From assembly GCF_036417845.1 (NCBI RefSeq), contig NC_089979.1, forward strand, positions 118,205,415 through 118,269,414: a stretch of DNA of 64,000 nucleotides, in the 5' to 3' direction. Shown here in pieces: positions 38,541-51,610 of this stretch. Source of the stretch: Apteryx mantelli (Eukaryota > Chordata > Aves > Apterygiformes > Apterygidae). A model generated the notes under the pieces. It saw only the letters and a program-made list of their open reading frames with translations. It made no database searches and had not been told where the DNA came from. How positions within the stretch are numbered: position 1 is the first letter of the stretch; every line of letters begins with the position of its first letter. A program made the translations under genes and the position numbers.

Positions 38541-41500
38541 GAGAAATCAATTCCTTTGTGACAGTAACATATACTGATTCATATCTTAAAATTTGGATAT
38601 GATAACTCTTGCTTTAACATGGATAACCACAAATGGTTACAAAATTATCCAGTACCTTTATTTAATGCCAACATTTTATGCAGACTCTGTAGCTGAGTAT
38701 ATGGCACATAGCAAGATATATGCCTCCGTTCTTTATTTACGTCCTTTCAGCTTCATCTGGAGACTATACTTCAGAAGTTCCAGATTGTATGATAAATTCT
38801 AATAATCATACTGGTTACAGCAATTTAGTCAGCACCTTACTCTCATATTAATATAGTGCTCTCTTTTTTAAAAAAAAAAGAATTAAAATTTAGGATGATA
38901 AGTAAACCTGAAGCATATAAGAGATTTAAATTCAATTCTTCAAACTAGATTATGCAGACTGTCAACATCTGAAGCTATTGCATTATGCAGAGGAACAAGT
39001 CGCACAGAATCTCATGCTTTAGTGACAGGGAAGAGAGATATCTTTTTTCTGGACAGAAACTTTATTTCTATTGTGCTTTATTCTGATATGAAAAGTGACC
39101 TTTCCTATGACTTTCCAACATTCTTCAAAGACCAGGTTCTTTGCCAGCTGCAGCACTTGAACAAATCTGCCAACATCTGCCCAGTTTGGCTTGAAATAGC
39201 AAGTGTTTGCTTGCTTGAAGCCTTAGGATCTTATGCCCTTGATCTTGCAAAGACTCAAGATCATGTGTAAGAATTTTCAGAATTGGGGCCTTTACATCTG
39301 TAATGTTTATAAAGTTTTAATAGCAGAAAATAAATATTCCTAGTAATAGGTATTAAGAGACCAAATATAATAAAAATAATCATCTCTATTGTAAACCACA
39401 TATTCCTGTTTTTAAATGGGTCTTTGTTCAAATATGACTCAAATACACTTATATTTATTTTATGCATTTTTTAATATTAAAAAATCCACTTTTATTTGAA
39501 TTACATATTCCAGGTGTAAATGTATATATAGATGCTCCTCAGGTGCTAAAGGTCCAAAGCATTATTGTGTGTTTCACAGTGCCTGAGTGGTCTGTGTTCA
39601 TACATTCACATGTATATGTACATAGTTTATGGCCCAGTGCTTTCACATGTCTTAGTCCCTCTGTAAAGCTCACATGCAGTGAAACAGTGTTTTAAAAAAT
39701 ATCACCATTAGCACATTCACTGCTCCCTAGGCAGCATGATCTATGAGTTGTGCAAAGTTACATGTACAATTAATCTTTTGTAACGTATCATAACACATTG
39801 CACATTATACACTGAATAGTCTGACCAATGTGTTCCTACAGTGTTATGAATGCCAGAGCTTTTGAGCAAAAAGTTATATCTGTTTCTATCTTAAATTCCT
39901 GTTCACATTTTGATTTTTTTGGTTCAAATGAGCCCAAAATCTAAATTCAGGATTTTTACCTGATTGATGTTGATTTCAATACAAAACCTAATCTGCCCAG
40001 CTTTATATAGATCTTCAAAAATACACTAGGAAGAAGGGATTTTGTCTATAAAATATTAGATTTTAAGGACACTGATTGGCAATAGGGTATTTACCATCTA
40101 GGAGTTAATAACTGACAAGGATCCTTACCCTTTCCATACTTAGAGACTTACTTTACAGCTGAAATGGGATGGGAAGAAGCAGCCAGGTCACTGTACTGAC
40201 TTCATGCTTTCAAAAGGGAAAGGATCTTGTGCTCTGTTGCAATTCTTTAAAATCACTAAGATGTTCTACTCAAAAATACAAGCTGAGATTTTCCAAGACA
40301 GAAGCCAAAGTGGCAACCTGCCTTTACATATATCAACACAGAAAACAATCCAATTATAGCTGAAGAAATCTAACAGACCTTTGGAATTTTAGATGGAAAT
40401 CCAGAAGACATTGTCCTTTCCCACAACTGCTTTGGCCAAACTAATGGGGAGAGCAAAGGGCCAACAAAGTCATTAGCCCTGTGGCAAGTGTCAAGGAAAC
40501 CTGGATCTATTGCTGTGGTCATGTTAAGTCTCTATTAATATCTGTCTTTATTGCTGTAACTATTTACTCAGTTTCATGGAATCTCTTTGCTATCTCACTT
40601 AAATTGTGTAGATTCAACATTTTTTCTCTTCTTATTATGTTCACTGATTTTTAAAATAGGTATATAGCTATTGGAATATTAGAGGGTTAAATCTGTATTT
40701 TATTCCTTTAGCTGTGTCACCAGTTCCGCAATTTTTTATTTCCTTTTTTGTTATGTTGTATGTTAATTTCTGTTGTACATAGCATGCAATTTCCATTAAA
40801 ATAAAATGTTATGGAATTACATTAGACCAACCATCTTAGGTTAATGATAAGAATGTGCAAGAAACTGCCCTTCCTTCTAATTCTGGCAGTGTTCCTTCCA
40901 AGTTATATTGTCAAGGCAATGTAAAGAAACCTGCTGCCATCTGTATTCTCTGGATAAACAGAAGATTGAAAGCTATCTGTCTGAAAGCTTTCAGCATGTC
41001 ATACATGAGCAGAAAGAAGGGGAAGAAGGCTAAGAATCTTTAAAAGTCAACAGGATCAGAGCATTACCTACCCAGATTCATCCAATGTAAGAATTTTTAA
41101 AGCTTCCAGCACCATAGTGTTGCTTGAATATCACACACAGAGGTTCCTCAGCTTGAGTCATTTCAGTCAGACTGAAATTAATATTCTGCAAGTTCATCAG
41201 TATCAGAATATGTCTGCAACCATCTGCAACCATCTATCAGCACCTTGCCCTTTATGAAAGTGGGGCCTTTGGTGGTGAGAAGGTGATTGTCAAGTTCTGG
41301 TTTCTCTTCTTGATGGCTCAGAGTTTCTAGCAGACTGAACATTTTTGCCCAGCTATGAATTTCTAAGGGAAAAAATCTTAAGAAGCTGAAATAAAAGCAA
41401 AATAAGATGGGAATATGAAAGCAACATTTCTGAGCTCTGCTCAGTTCCAACAGCAACACAAAATTATTTCATTTATGTATTTAGCGAAATAGATCCTGGC

Positions 41501-42189
41501 ATTACCACCAGTGTATTTCCTCTTTTGTGGGGGTTTCTTTTCAGTTTTGTTTGGACAAATTTAGGACATCTCATTTAGGACACATGAAAATAAGGGACAG
41601 ATGTCACTGCTGTAAGTACTAATGGGAGCTGCAAACTTCCCTCATCAACGTCTTTCAGAGAATTCAGTTCTTGATGAGCACCAACCCATTCATCTGGATC
41701 AGGAACACTGACAAGGACCAGCTGATGGACTTCTGTTTTGACCTTCAGCCCCTCATACACATTCCAGACTTGGGATTCGAAATAGTAGGACTAGCTCCTC
41801 TCAGTCCTGATGTTCAGTAAGGTTCTGCCATTTGGGTCCCACATCATTTGTCACCTTTCCTCACCCTGTACCTGAAAGACCTTCACTCTTGCTGCAGCAG
41901 ACCCTAACCTGCAACCCTAAACAGCGTACTGCTGGCTGGTCTCATGTTGCAGAGAGAAAACACTCCACACATATGAACCCATCCCTCCAGCCATGTAAAG
42001 CTAAGTCCATAAACTCACCGCTCACAAGCACCAGCTGTCTAGCTGCCCTTCTCCTTTCAGTCAGGATTTCTTCTGCTTGTTGCTTGTCATTTCCCCCCTT
42101 TCTCTCCCTCCTGGCTTTTACATTTCTTCCACTGTGATCCATTAGGAATTTACTGACAGGGTAATGTGACTTTTCACACCAGCTCTCCA

Positions 42190-42502
42190 TGTACACTGCC
42201 CTGCAAACTGGGCTGGATAAAACCGCTCCCCAACCCCAGCTGGCTGGACATTTCCCCCCCCCCTCCCCAACTTCCCCTCCCCTTCACACTAGCCAAGCGA
42301 AGGATTCCTCTCTCCCTCTCTCTCCCTTTCTTTTTCCATCCCTCCCTCCCGCCTTCAGTGCAAACCCAAGACGCAGAATCCTGCCGAGGGAAAGGGCTCC
42401 TTGAAATCATCACCACAGACCCTGCTGCTGAAAGTGCAGAGGAGGAGAGAGAAAAAACCTCTGTAGCCAGCCTCCTGCGGCTGAGGACTTAATAGCAGGG
42501 CA
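42190..42502 (+). promoter_or_regulatory. SUSD5: SUSD5 proximal promoter and 5' UTR
   Basis: A pyrimidine-rich stretch (long CCCC, CTCC and TCTCCC runs at 42240-42355) followed by a more mixed leader up to the SUSD5 ATG. There is a TATA-like GATAAAA at 42216-42222, which would put the start near 42245-42250 and give a leader of roughly 250 nt; this is inference. Unlike FBXL2 there is no CpG island, suggesting a tissue-restricted promoter. An in-frame TGA at 42482-42484 closes the frame 18 nt upstream of the ATG, which supports the chosen start. Confidence 0.55.
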
Positions 42503-42596
42503 ATGGCTTCAGGCTCCCAGAGATTATGTCTGACCTTTGTCCAGGGCATGGGATCTGTCTTCTTCATCCTTCAGATCATCTCTGTTGAAGCTGATG
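42503..42596 (+). CDS. SUSD5: SUSD5 coding exon 1 (signal peptide)
   Basis: SUSD5 is a predicted single-pass membrane protein with an extracellular Link domain followed by a sushi/CCP domain; its function is poorly known. This exon encodes 31 codons plus one base. The ATG has G at -3 and G at +4, and an in-frame stop lies just upstream. The product begins Met-Ala-Ser-Gly-Ser-Gln-Arg, then a hydrophobic stretch (about residues 9-27, with FVQG, GSVFFILQII), and ends Val-Glu-Ala-Asp, a classical signal peptide with likely cleavage after Ala30. The exon ends GCTGATG before donor GTGAGT at 42597. Joined to exon 2 it gives Ala-Asp-Gly-Lys, matching the human SUSD5 boundary (Ala-Asp-Gly-Lys) as I recall it. 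Confidence 0.88.
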
Positions 42597-42975
42597 GTGA
42601 GTCCCATTCAGTTTGGGCTGGGTTATTATGACTGGAATGAGAGCTGTATGTTGAAATCTGTTATTGCAAAAAAACCTTGTTTTTTATTAAGAAACTTAAA
42701 TACATGCCCCAGCTTGGGTTAGGAAACGTCTGATTCAGAGGTTTTGAGACTACAAATATCCTGGGGTTAAGCAGAGAAAGGAAATAAGATCCCAGAAGGC
42801 TAAGATTATTTTATTAGAACAACAAGACAGGATAGTGAACTTTTCCAGAGAAAATAAGAATAATAAAACAAAGCCAGAGCATGAATAAGAAGAATCAGTT
42901 ACATTTTAGGAGAGCTTTCCTTATAATTAAGAATATCTTTTTTCCGGATAACTTCCACATCTGTCTATTCAGATT

Positions 42976-42994
42976 CCCCCCCCCCCCCCCCCCC
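42976..42994. repeat. C19 homopolymer
   Basis: Nineteen consecutive C in SUSD5 intron 1, about 380 bp from the donor. The length is prone to sequencing and replication slippage. Confidence 0.9.
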
Positions 42995-44150
42995 AAACCT
43001 TGATTAGTATGGGCAGGTACTTGAAAAAGGGAAGACAAGACGTCAAAGGCTTTTCCTTATAACCTTTTCACTCGGTACCACACACACTCAAGGCAACTGC
43101 TCACCTTACTGCATGTGAATTTCATCTGCACTTCACTCCTAAGTGATCTGATCAGAGCAGTAGCATGGCTTAAGCACTGTCTACTAGTTACTTTGAAATG
43201 AGATTTTTTCCTCGCTGACGATAATCTTGAACGACTGCATGCTTTGCGAGTTTCCAGTAGCCTGCTCCCCTTTTAATGAATAAGCTTATGGTAATGACGA
43301 TCAAATTGCCTTAGCAAAAATGGGATTTATTTTTAAAACAACTGTCTCTTTTCCTGGGAGAGCAATGCTGAATAGCCACATTTTTTCACTTTCACAGCTG
43401 TGATAGATTTATTCCTGATCTAAGGATTTTTTTTTCGGTACACTAATCCCTTACCGTCAGTTCGCAACATTATTCCAGAGAACAGTCCTTAAACATTATA
43501 GGGCAATAAAAACCTCTTCTTTTTGTTCTTCTAGTGTGTTTTCTCTCTAGCCTAAATTTATTTTAGCTCACAAAATGAGGCAAAGGAAAGGAGGCAAATT
43601 AATCCTGCCTGTATATTTTTCCCAGTCTGTAAAATATCATTTATACAGCAGAACCCTGTCTTGTAAATTTGAAGAGAAATACTTTTCATTAAGAATGAAG
43701 AAGAAGAAAGGTGTCAGACAGTTTCATTGTATTACAGTGGGCAAAACTGTAATTCCAGTTTTAGGAAATACTCCTTTACTAGCAAAATCACTCTGAAAGG
43801 TGAAAAAAAAGCCTCCCTGTGAAAGAGGGTTCTCCACAGAATTTAGAAAAGGTGACAAGACAGAAGTAAATAGTTTTCCTTTGTTAAGAATGCTTCAATT
43901 TAAGAATTCCCTTATCTGCCCACGAGCACCTCCCAATTCATATTGTTTCTATAGAATTAGTGGCATCTTCCTCCTTCCTAAACAGACATTCTCTAAGACA
44001 GAAAGGGAAAAATGTTGCAGATCATTTTAAGGCAGAGTTCATGACTGATTTTAATTGTCATTCAACAGTTTGTCAAATTTACCTTACCTGTGGTAAAGTA
44101 ATCATAAGAATTAAAGGGTAGAAGATCTGAAGTATATTATAATTGTAGAG

Positions 44151-44195
44151 CATTATTATAATACAGTAGTTTAGAACATTATTATAATACTGTAG
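44151..44195. repeat. AT-rich direct repeat, two copies
   Basis: CATTATTATAATACAGTAG at 44151-44169 recurs as CATTATTATAATACTGTAG at about 44177-44195. Confidence 0.75.
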
Positions 44196-47156
44196 GTAGA
44201 CATTTTTCATAATGATATTTAGAAATTAAATAAAAAATGAAAAATCCTCTATTAACATGCTGTTCAGTGTGTTGTCCTAATAGTAATATTCAAGAAAACA
44301 AATGTAACACTGTCCTATAAACTATCTGGTTCCATTATATGTTCATGCAGAAGAAAACACTTTATGTGAACTTTACCACTACATGTAGGCTTACATATTT
44401 AAGAAGATCTGAGAGTACAAAACAGGAGTAATTCTTTCTTTCATAACAGATTCTGGCTTGACCCAAACAGGAAACCATCTTTTCATTTGTGTAAGTTTTA
44501 GGTGAAAATACAACTGTGCTACTCTTCCATATCTGCAAATATCACTAAAGTGACAAGGGACAATTCTGGGTAACACATAACTAAAAGTAACTGAATATTT
44601 TGCGAACAGCTGAAGGGATTTTGAATTCACCTTGTAAAAATCCTATAAAATTCAGACTGGCCCCTGTTACAGGCAAACCTCTGAAACTGGTTAGACTATA
44701 TTTCCCTAAGGAAAACTTTCACTTTGGTATCTCACACACAAATAATGACATAGGGTAGACAATAAAACTGGAGACCATCGAGGTCTGGTGAAGGTGTAAA
44801 GCCTTGAAGCTTAATTGATCTCTTTTGGCTAATATTTACCACAACACATATTGCCATAATGTAGATAGAATCCATGAAGGCAAAGGTAAATGCTGAAATA
44901 AAATCTAGCTTTGTTTTGCTCTGCTATTTTTTACAATTGAAATGTTTTTGTTAATAGCTTTGGAGGTCAGGGTCAGACAGATAGAAGGTTCCTCAATGGC
45001 CTGTTCCTGCTTTAACTTACTCTGGCGTATATGCGTAATGCCACTATGATTAGTAGAGTTACAGGAGAATAGAATAGGTTAGCAAAGAGAGTCAGGAAAG
45101 ACAGCTCAAAATTCAAAAGTTGTCCAGCCGTGATAGTAACTGGTAGGTTCCAGGTTTGTGAGTGGCAGGAACAGAGAGCCTTATTTCTGTGCACAGGATT
45201 CACGCAGCTTAGTAGCATTTCTGGACAACCTTCTGTCTATCAGAATGAACTTTCAACTTCACCTCTTTAAAAAGAAAGGTTTTAATTACATCTGTGTGGT
45301 TCTTGTGTTAATAGTTCTTATGACCGTTCTCAATTATAGCAGTGTAAATGCACAGTTTTTGGAATTTCTTTGCCTTTGCACTGGAATTAGAGAGACAAAA
45401 ATCTGGCTTCATGAACACTGTACAGGAATCGCCTTTGCTTTTTTTGACTCCCCCTTTTGTCTTTTCACTGCTGCTAAAATATCCTTACATATCAGCCATA
45501 ATTTTCTGTAGAATACTTGTTCTACAAAAGAGAAAAGTAGCAGGGAGTGATGGCAATTAATCTATTTTATTAATACACTCTTGAAGTGAAAAAATGAACT
45601 TAGTAATTGCAAAACTTTACAAATTGTTCCAGAGTGAAGTTATTCTATTGGCTAAATTCTGTGTTACGTGCAAGACATTGCTTGAGCCAGTTGTTTGGTA
45701 GTGACCATACATAGTGACTACAGAGGTTGCAAGTGAAAGGATCCCGAACCCCGAAAGCTAGGCACAATTACATGAGGAGCTGAGCTACATAGTTCTGACC
45801 CTGAACCACATATGACTGATTCCAAATCAGAATTTTGCTGGGATGACAGTATTTCTAAACATATTGCAGTCTTGTAAACACTTTAATGTGCACACAACTC
45901 ATTGTAAAATATATGGGACTTCTTCCCTATAAGCCCTCTGCTAAGCAGAAATCAGAGGAATTAGTGGACAGAGGCAGTTAATAGACATATTTAAACAGGA
46001 AAAAATGAAAGGACTTAAGTCCCTGTCCTGAAAAAAGGAATTAATAACCAGAAAGCTGTGGTAAGAGCTGTTTAGATGGGCAATATAATAATTATAAGAT
46101 TTTTAAGGGGGGGGGGAGAAAAGCCTACTATACTCTTTCTTTACAAAAAGGGCGTAAAACAAGATGAAGGAAGAAAAAGAAAATGCATGCTTTTCTCTTC
46201 TGCTATCTCTATACACTTGCATTGGAGTAGCAGGTGTAAGCATTTCTGGCTCCCGCTTACAAAGCAGAGCAAATGTGTTTATATGCTGCAAAAGTACATG
46301 CATAAGCAATTACAACTATTTGATCCTAAAGCCTTTACTCAAATTAAAACTTAAGATCAAAATGAATTTAGCTGAGGAGGAACTCAAAGGTGACTTCCCA
46401 ATTTTGCTATTTTTCTCATGATGTAATATTTTAAGAAATTTGAATTAAATAGGACATCATTCATTTTTGTTCCTCACAGAAATAAACTCTACATTCATGA
46501 ACACTCAGTGGAACTGGTAATTACCCAAGTTTCTGTCTGTAATTGCACAGTTTTACTGAATTCTCCATGCTTACTACTACAATCAAAGCCATTGTTACAC
46601 ACAGCCATAGAAACAGAAATTAAATTGTTTTTAAAGTACAAAATTGATCTTCCCTTCCTCCACCCTGTTTTACCTCAATTTGAAGATTTTAACATTTAAG
46701 TAAAAATAAATCAGAGTCCAAAAAGGCAACTCCTACACCAAGTTTATTATATTGAAACTGATTAGGTTTTATTATTTAATTGTGTCATCAGATCAGCGCA
46801 CTGGGTATGCCTTTTGAGGTGCTTTCATTTTATATTATTTGTGAGGGATATTTTTATTTTAAAGTATGTTTGGCTATGCAATTTTATGTTCCTTCTTCAA
46901 GCGTGATGCAAATCTTGCTGAAGACATGGAAGGATTTGAACTCACTTCAATGGGTTTTGAACCCTGCCTGTATTCTGCAAAAGAACTTCGTGTTGTATCT
47001 GTTATTGTATTAGAATAAATTAGCCAAACTCTGTCTTCTTGGTATCTAAGAAAATCCTACTAATTCCACTGGGATTCCTAAGAGTAAAAGGGAACAGATT
47101 TTGGCCTGTTTTATTTTAAAAGCTTCCATTCTATGCTTGCATATATCTTGCCTTCG

Positions 47157-47202
47157 CTCTTCAGCTCTTAGATGGCTCTTCAGCTCTTAGACGGCTCTTC
47201 AG
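47157..47202. repeat. 19-bp tandem repeat, about 2.4 copies
   Basis: The unit CTCTTCAGCTCTTAGATGG is repeated with one substitution, and a partial third copy follows. Confidence 0.85.
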
Positions 47203-47269
47203 TCACAAAAGCATAATAGGTCCAGTTGTTAGAAGCTGAGTTTAGCAAAATTTGAAACTGGAAATAAGG

Positions 47270-47465
47270 TGGAGTGAGAGTAATGAACCATTGGAACAGT
47301 TCACTATGGAGTGTCCTGTAAATTCTCCATTACTTGGAGTCGTTGAATCATGACTGGATGCCTTTCTAAAAGACATGCTCTATTTCAACCACGAATTTTT
47401 GGACTAGGTGCTGGAATTACTGGGGAAAATCTACAGTCTATTTTATGCAGGAACTCAAACAAGGT
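47270..47465 (+). mobile_element. Ancient CR1/L3-like LINE 3' relic
   Basis: In order the plus strand shows a block like AATGAACCATTGGAACA, then AATTCTCCATTACTTGGAGT, GACTGGATGCCTTTCTAAAA, GACATGCTCTATTTCAACCA, and GGAATTACTGGGGAAAAT followed by a TATTTTATGCAGGA block. This is the order of the old amniote CR1-type 3' UTR, in which a short exit-paragraph describes valid words such as gaaccactggaac, ggattctccatcact and actggatgctttt. The usual GACTAGATGAT end is lost. The copy is highly diverged and the assignment is from memory of the family. Confidence 0.65.
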
Positions 47466-49809
47466 GATAAAAACAAATCTTAGTGGCCTTGAGATCTATG
47501 CTCCTATGGATGTGTTTTAAATCAGACTACATTCAGTGCTTTTTAAATAAAAACTATATTCAGTTATTGCTTGTTGAAAGTTTTGATGCCAAACAATAAT
47601 AACATTCTTTCTTTTGACAATATATCAAAAATATAATTAAAATTCTATAGTAACAATGATCAATTGAGAGTAGAGGCTACCTGTATTAAAAAGTCTTTCA
47701 CTACTTGCTAAAGAAAGACTGTGTTTGGTTTCAGGCATGAATTTTGCTTGATAACTACGAGTCCAACTATTACTTAATAGTAGGAAGAATTACCCCAAAG
47801 CTTCACTCAGAGAATGAGCTAAGCTCTTCCAAAGCTGTAGGTAATTTAGACATCATCTCCTTTGCATTTGCATTTATGCCTTACATTGAACTTAAAATTT
47901 TTCACTGGTTTCAAAGGGGAACCTGAAGAAAGTTACTATGACAAGAATGTTTTTCATTCTGAACCTGGTAAACTCAAGTCTCCTGAGAAAGGCCACTTTC
48001 CATGGATTTCTGGCTTGATCTTGATACCACAGAGGCTGGATTTGCTTGAAAAGGTTCAAGAAAAGTGTGTATAATTTTGGGAACCAATTTCCACACCGCC
48101 TCTCTTGTCATCACACCACAGGAAGCAAATGTTATGGGGCATAAACCAAGAAGAGAGTTGAGAGGGAGCTCAAACATAGTGGCAATTCAAAGCCACCACA
48201 AACAAAAGAATAATACGTTCTTCGCAAAAATCAATACAAGAGATGTAATACTTCCGTGCTGTACCTTATGGAAATATAGCACAGTCTCATATTTAAAATG
48301 GAATGACAATGCATCTTGATGTTATTGCAGAAAGAGAACTGATCTCAACTACTTTACACTGTCATACTGGGCTAGAGAGGAGCGATACCGTTTGAATTTT
48401 TTACAATTCCATTACTAAAATTGACTGTGGTATTTGAGAGAAATCTTTTATTTTTTCCTAACTTTTCGTTGCGACTAGCAATAATAAAAAGTTCAAACTA
48501 CTCAACCAGGACCCTTAGAACTCTAGCTTGAAGATGGTAGCACTTTTGTGGTAAAAGTGAGAAAATTCTATGGTGTGAATATCTTAAGCATGTTAGCAAT
48601 GGCATTGTAAAGGGCAGAATTCAAGTTCAGTGTTGTCGTTCTTATTTATATAAGGGAATTTCCAATTTTGATGTGCTTTTGTATTTTTCATACTATAGTG
48701 TTAGTATGTTTCTTATATTTTTCTCTAAATACCCCTCAGTAATGTGACACTACTCAGAATGCTGGGGGTCCAATGGCTTCATTGGTCAAGTGTCAGATAA
48801 GTGAACCTTACTTGCTATTATATTTTTTAAGTAACAAACTAGGCAAAACTGAGAGCACATATTAAAAAATGGGCAGATAGCCATACAACTTCTAAAGCTT
48901 TGGAGAAGATTCACAGGTCAGTCTGGGAAGCAGGTCAGCCTTCTTTATTCACTTCTGGCTAACCAGAATTTCCTATAAAGCAGTTCACTGTAATTTTCCC
49001 AACCAAAAAGTCTTTCCTAGCTTACCCTAAAACCCATTTGTCTGAATATTTTAGACATCCCAGATACCTTTTCGAAGGATGAGACTGTGTTTGGAACCAT
49101 CATCTTCATCATTTCTAGTAGAAAGTTAATTTGCCTTAAGTGCTAGCAAATGCGTAACAGTAGATAAGAAATGTCTCAGCTTCAGTCTTGGCTAGCTAAA
49201 CTCCTGTAAAAAAGTAATTGGCACTCATTGGTAAAAAGAATAAATGATGAACTTCATTTCTTCTAACTATATCTTAATGGAACTTGATCCTTTAATGATT
49301 TATTTTTCTTTAAGTCTTCTAACTAAAATACTAATGGCTGGAAAATAGGGCTTCCTGCCATGAAAAACTAACATTTATGAGTCAAGTCAGATGCTGCACA
49401 AACTTGTCCTGTATGATTCTGATGATGCATCTCAGTCCTGACTCCCAAACTGTGCAATGTTGAATGTGGACAAGTTTCTAACTGGAACAAAGCCCCAGTT
49501 AAGCATTATACTTAAACCCTGCTTACCTATATGAATGAAGGTTGTTCCACAACTTCCAAATGGTTGTTTAAAATGGTCTGCTCATATTATCTCTCTCCCT
49601 ACTCCATGCATAATTTACTACAGATATTCATGGCTTTAGAAACAACAGATTAGATTATGGTTATGTGCTTTAATGGGACATTTGCAAACAATCCTGAAGT
49701 TTTGGTACTTAGGAGTGTAGAAGCTTGTTTTTTCACTGCTGTGTGTGAACTCCCCCTGTTCTAATCGTCATTCATGGTATTGACTATAGCTCAGAAGCTA
49801 GCAAGAAAA

Positions 49810-50010
49810 AACATAGTGTAATGTTTATGCCACTGGTCTATGTTTCTGGGTTCCGTTCCTAGATCAGCTACTGTTACTGTTTAAGAAACTTGCTCTGGGG
49901 ATTTTGTATTCCTGTTCCTTCTCATCACTGCTTGTCCTGCTTACTTAGATTGCTATCCTCCTAAGCTAGGACTGCTTCTTACTGTGCATATTTATAATTC
50001 CCACCAAAAT
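49810..50010 (+). mobile_element. CORE-SINE/MIR-like relic with tRNA-type B box
   Basis: A tRNA-derived head is visible: ACTGGTCTATGTTTCTGGG followed by a B-box-like GGTTCCGTTCC at 49851-49861, then a GATCAGCTACTG block where MIR has agctctgccactg. The 3' part, TTAGATTGCTATCCTCC, then AGCTAGGACTGCTTCTTACT and GTGCATATTTATAAT, parallels the ttagattgtaagctc / ggcagggactgtctcttact / gtgtttgta tail of old amniote SINEs. Decayed and inactive. Assigned from memory of the family. Confidence 0.6.
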
Positions 50011-51376
50011 AGGAATTTTTATCAGGATCTGTCTGTGATAGTTAGCTATATGCAAATACAGATGACATATTTACTTGAAAGACAGCTTTTGCATTTCTCA
50101 CTATAAGGACTGTGATTCTTTCAGTGGGTTAAAGTGTGGTGTCAGCTACAGACCTACTCCCTGTTTGAGTTCCCTATTTAGGATTAGCTTTAGATTTATC
50201 AATTTATTGAAATAATATGTGGTGGGGATGGGCCTTGGCACAGAATCAGGCTGATCAGGCTGAAGGTTTCCTGATATTGGTCAATATGTCCTATGAACGT
50301 GAAGCTAGCTACATAACAAACATTTGCTAGGTGCTGGAAGCTGTGCATTCATACAACCACTGCCACTAATCTACTTTCAAAATAATACATAATAAGTGTT
50401 TCCAGACATTTATTGAATGAACAGACATTTGCTGAATGATCACTGCTTAAAAGCCATCTTCGGGGCCTGCAAGCAACCCAGCTCTGTAGCTTTGAAATAA
50501 ATTTGTAGCTTTTTAGGAAGTATTCTGAAGGGTGTTATCTTCCGAAACTACTTATGGCAATTTAAATGTCAACACTGTAAGCTATCTCATTGTTTATGGC
50601 TTTTTTTGGAGACATGCAGCGAGTGTGTTTATTCCATAACCCAGTAACTTCTCAAGCTTTATTGCCAAAACCCTAACTGCCCTGTTTCCAGTTGCCAAAA
50701 CCTCTAAGTTTCACCCTTACAACTTTCATAGTGTTAAATAAATTAAATTAAAATAAACTGAACTGAAAAAAATAACACAAGAAATTGTTATGCTAAATCT
50801 GTTCTCATGATCATTCAAAAAAAGCCTTCCATTAAGAAAAAATTCCCTCTGTCTTTCCAGAAAGATATGAAAACAAAGTGGCTTTGCAGCAGAGTTTAGG
50901 CACAAGTTGCCATAGAATTACATGACTTTGATTTTAGCGAATGAGTATAAATCTATTTCTGATATGAAAGAGTGAGTTGCAGTGCTGGCTTTTAGGTTTG
51001 TGCTTGTTTTATACATACAGTTATTTTTGTAAATGTAACTATAACATACTTAGTAATGAATTCCAATGTCATATCCTAAGGGAGATGTTCTGACTTTGAC
51101 TATATATGTACACATAAGAGAGAGTGTCCTTGTTTTCTTTCTCCAGATCTTAAGCACAGACCTACAGAGGCAAGACAAGCTTCTCACACGGACTAGGAAT
51201 GAATAGGCACTTAGCCATGCTTGCTTTTCTGTCAATTAACGCAACTGAAAGAAAACCTAAGATAGAGGTATTTACAGTGTTGAAATAATTATTAATTCCA
51301 AGAAATAGGTTGTCCATTAAAATAGATTTAGCAAAAGCAAGGAGATTTTATTGAGAGTTTGCAATGTATTTATTGA

Positions 51377-51610
<234 letters not shown>

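Larger units (their letters stand above)
14787..42189. other. Intergenic region between FBXL2 and SUSD5
   Basis: About 27 kb of mostly AT-rich DNA separating the two divergent genes. I see no exon with recognisable protein similarity apart from a decayed CR1 reverse-transcriptase segment at about 18.5-18.8 kb. Other contents are a second CR1 fragment (31.1 kb), microsatellites, short tandem duplications, a MIR-like relic (38.4 kb) and a hairpin (21.4 kb). A moderately GC-richer stretch at 36.0-37.1 kb has several overlapping open frames of 70-109 codons, none with a domain I recognise. Distal regulatory elements of either gene could lie here but cannot be seen without comparison across species. 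Confidence 0.75.
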
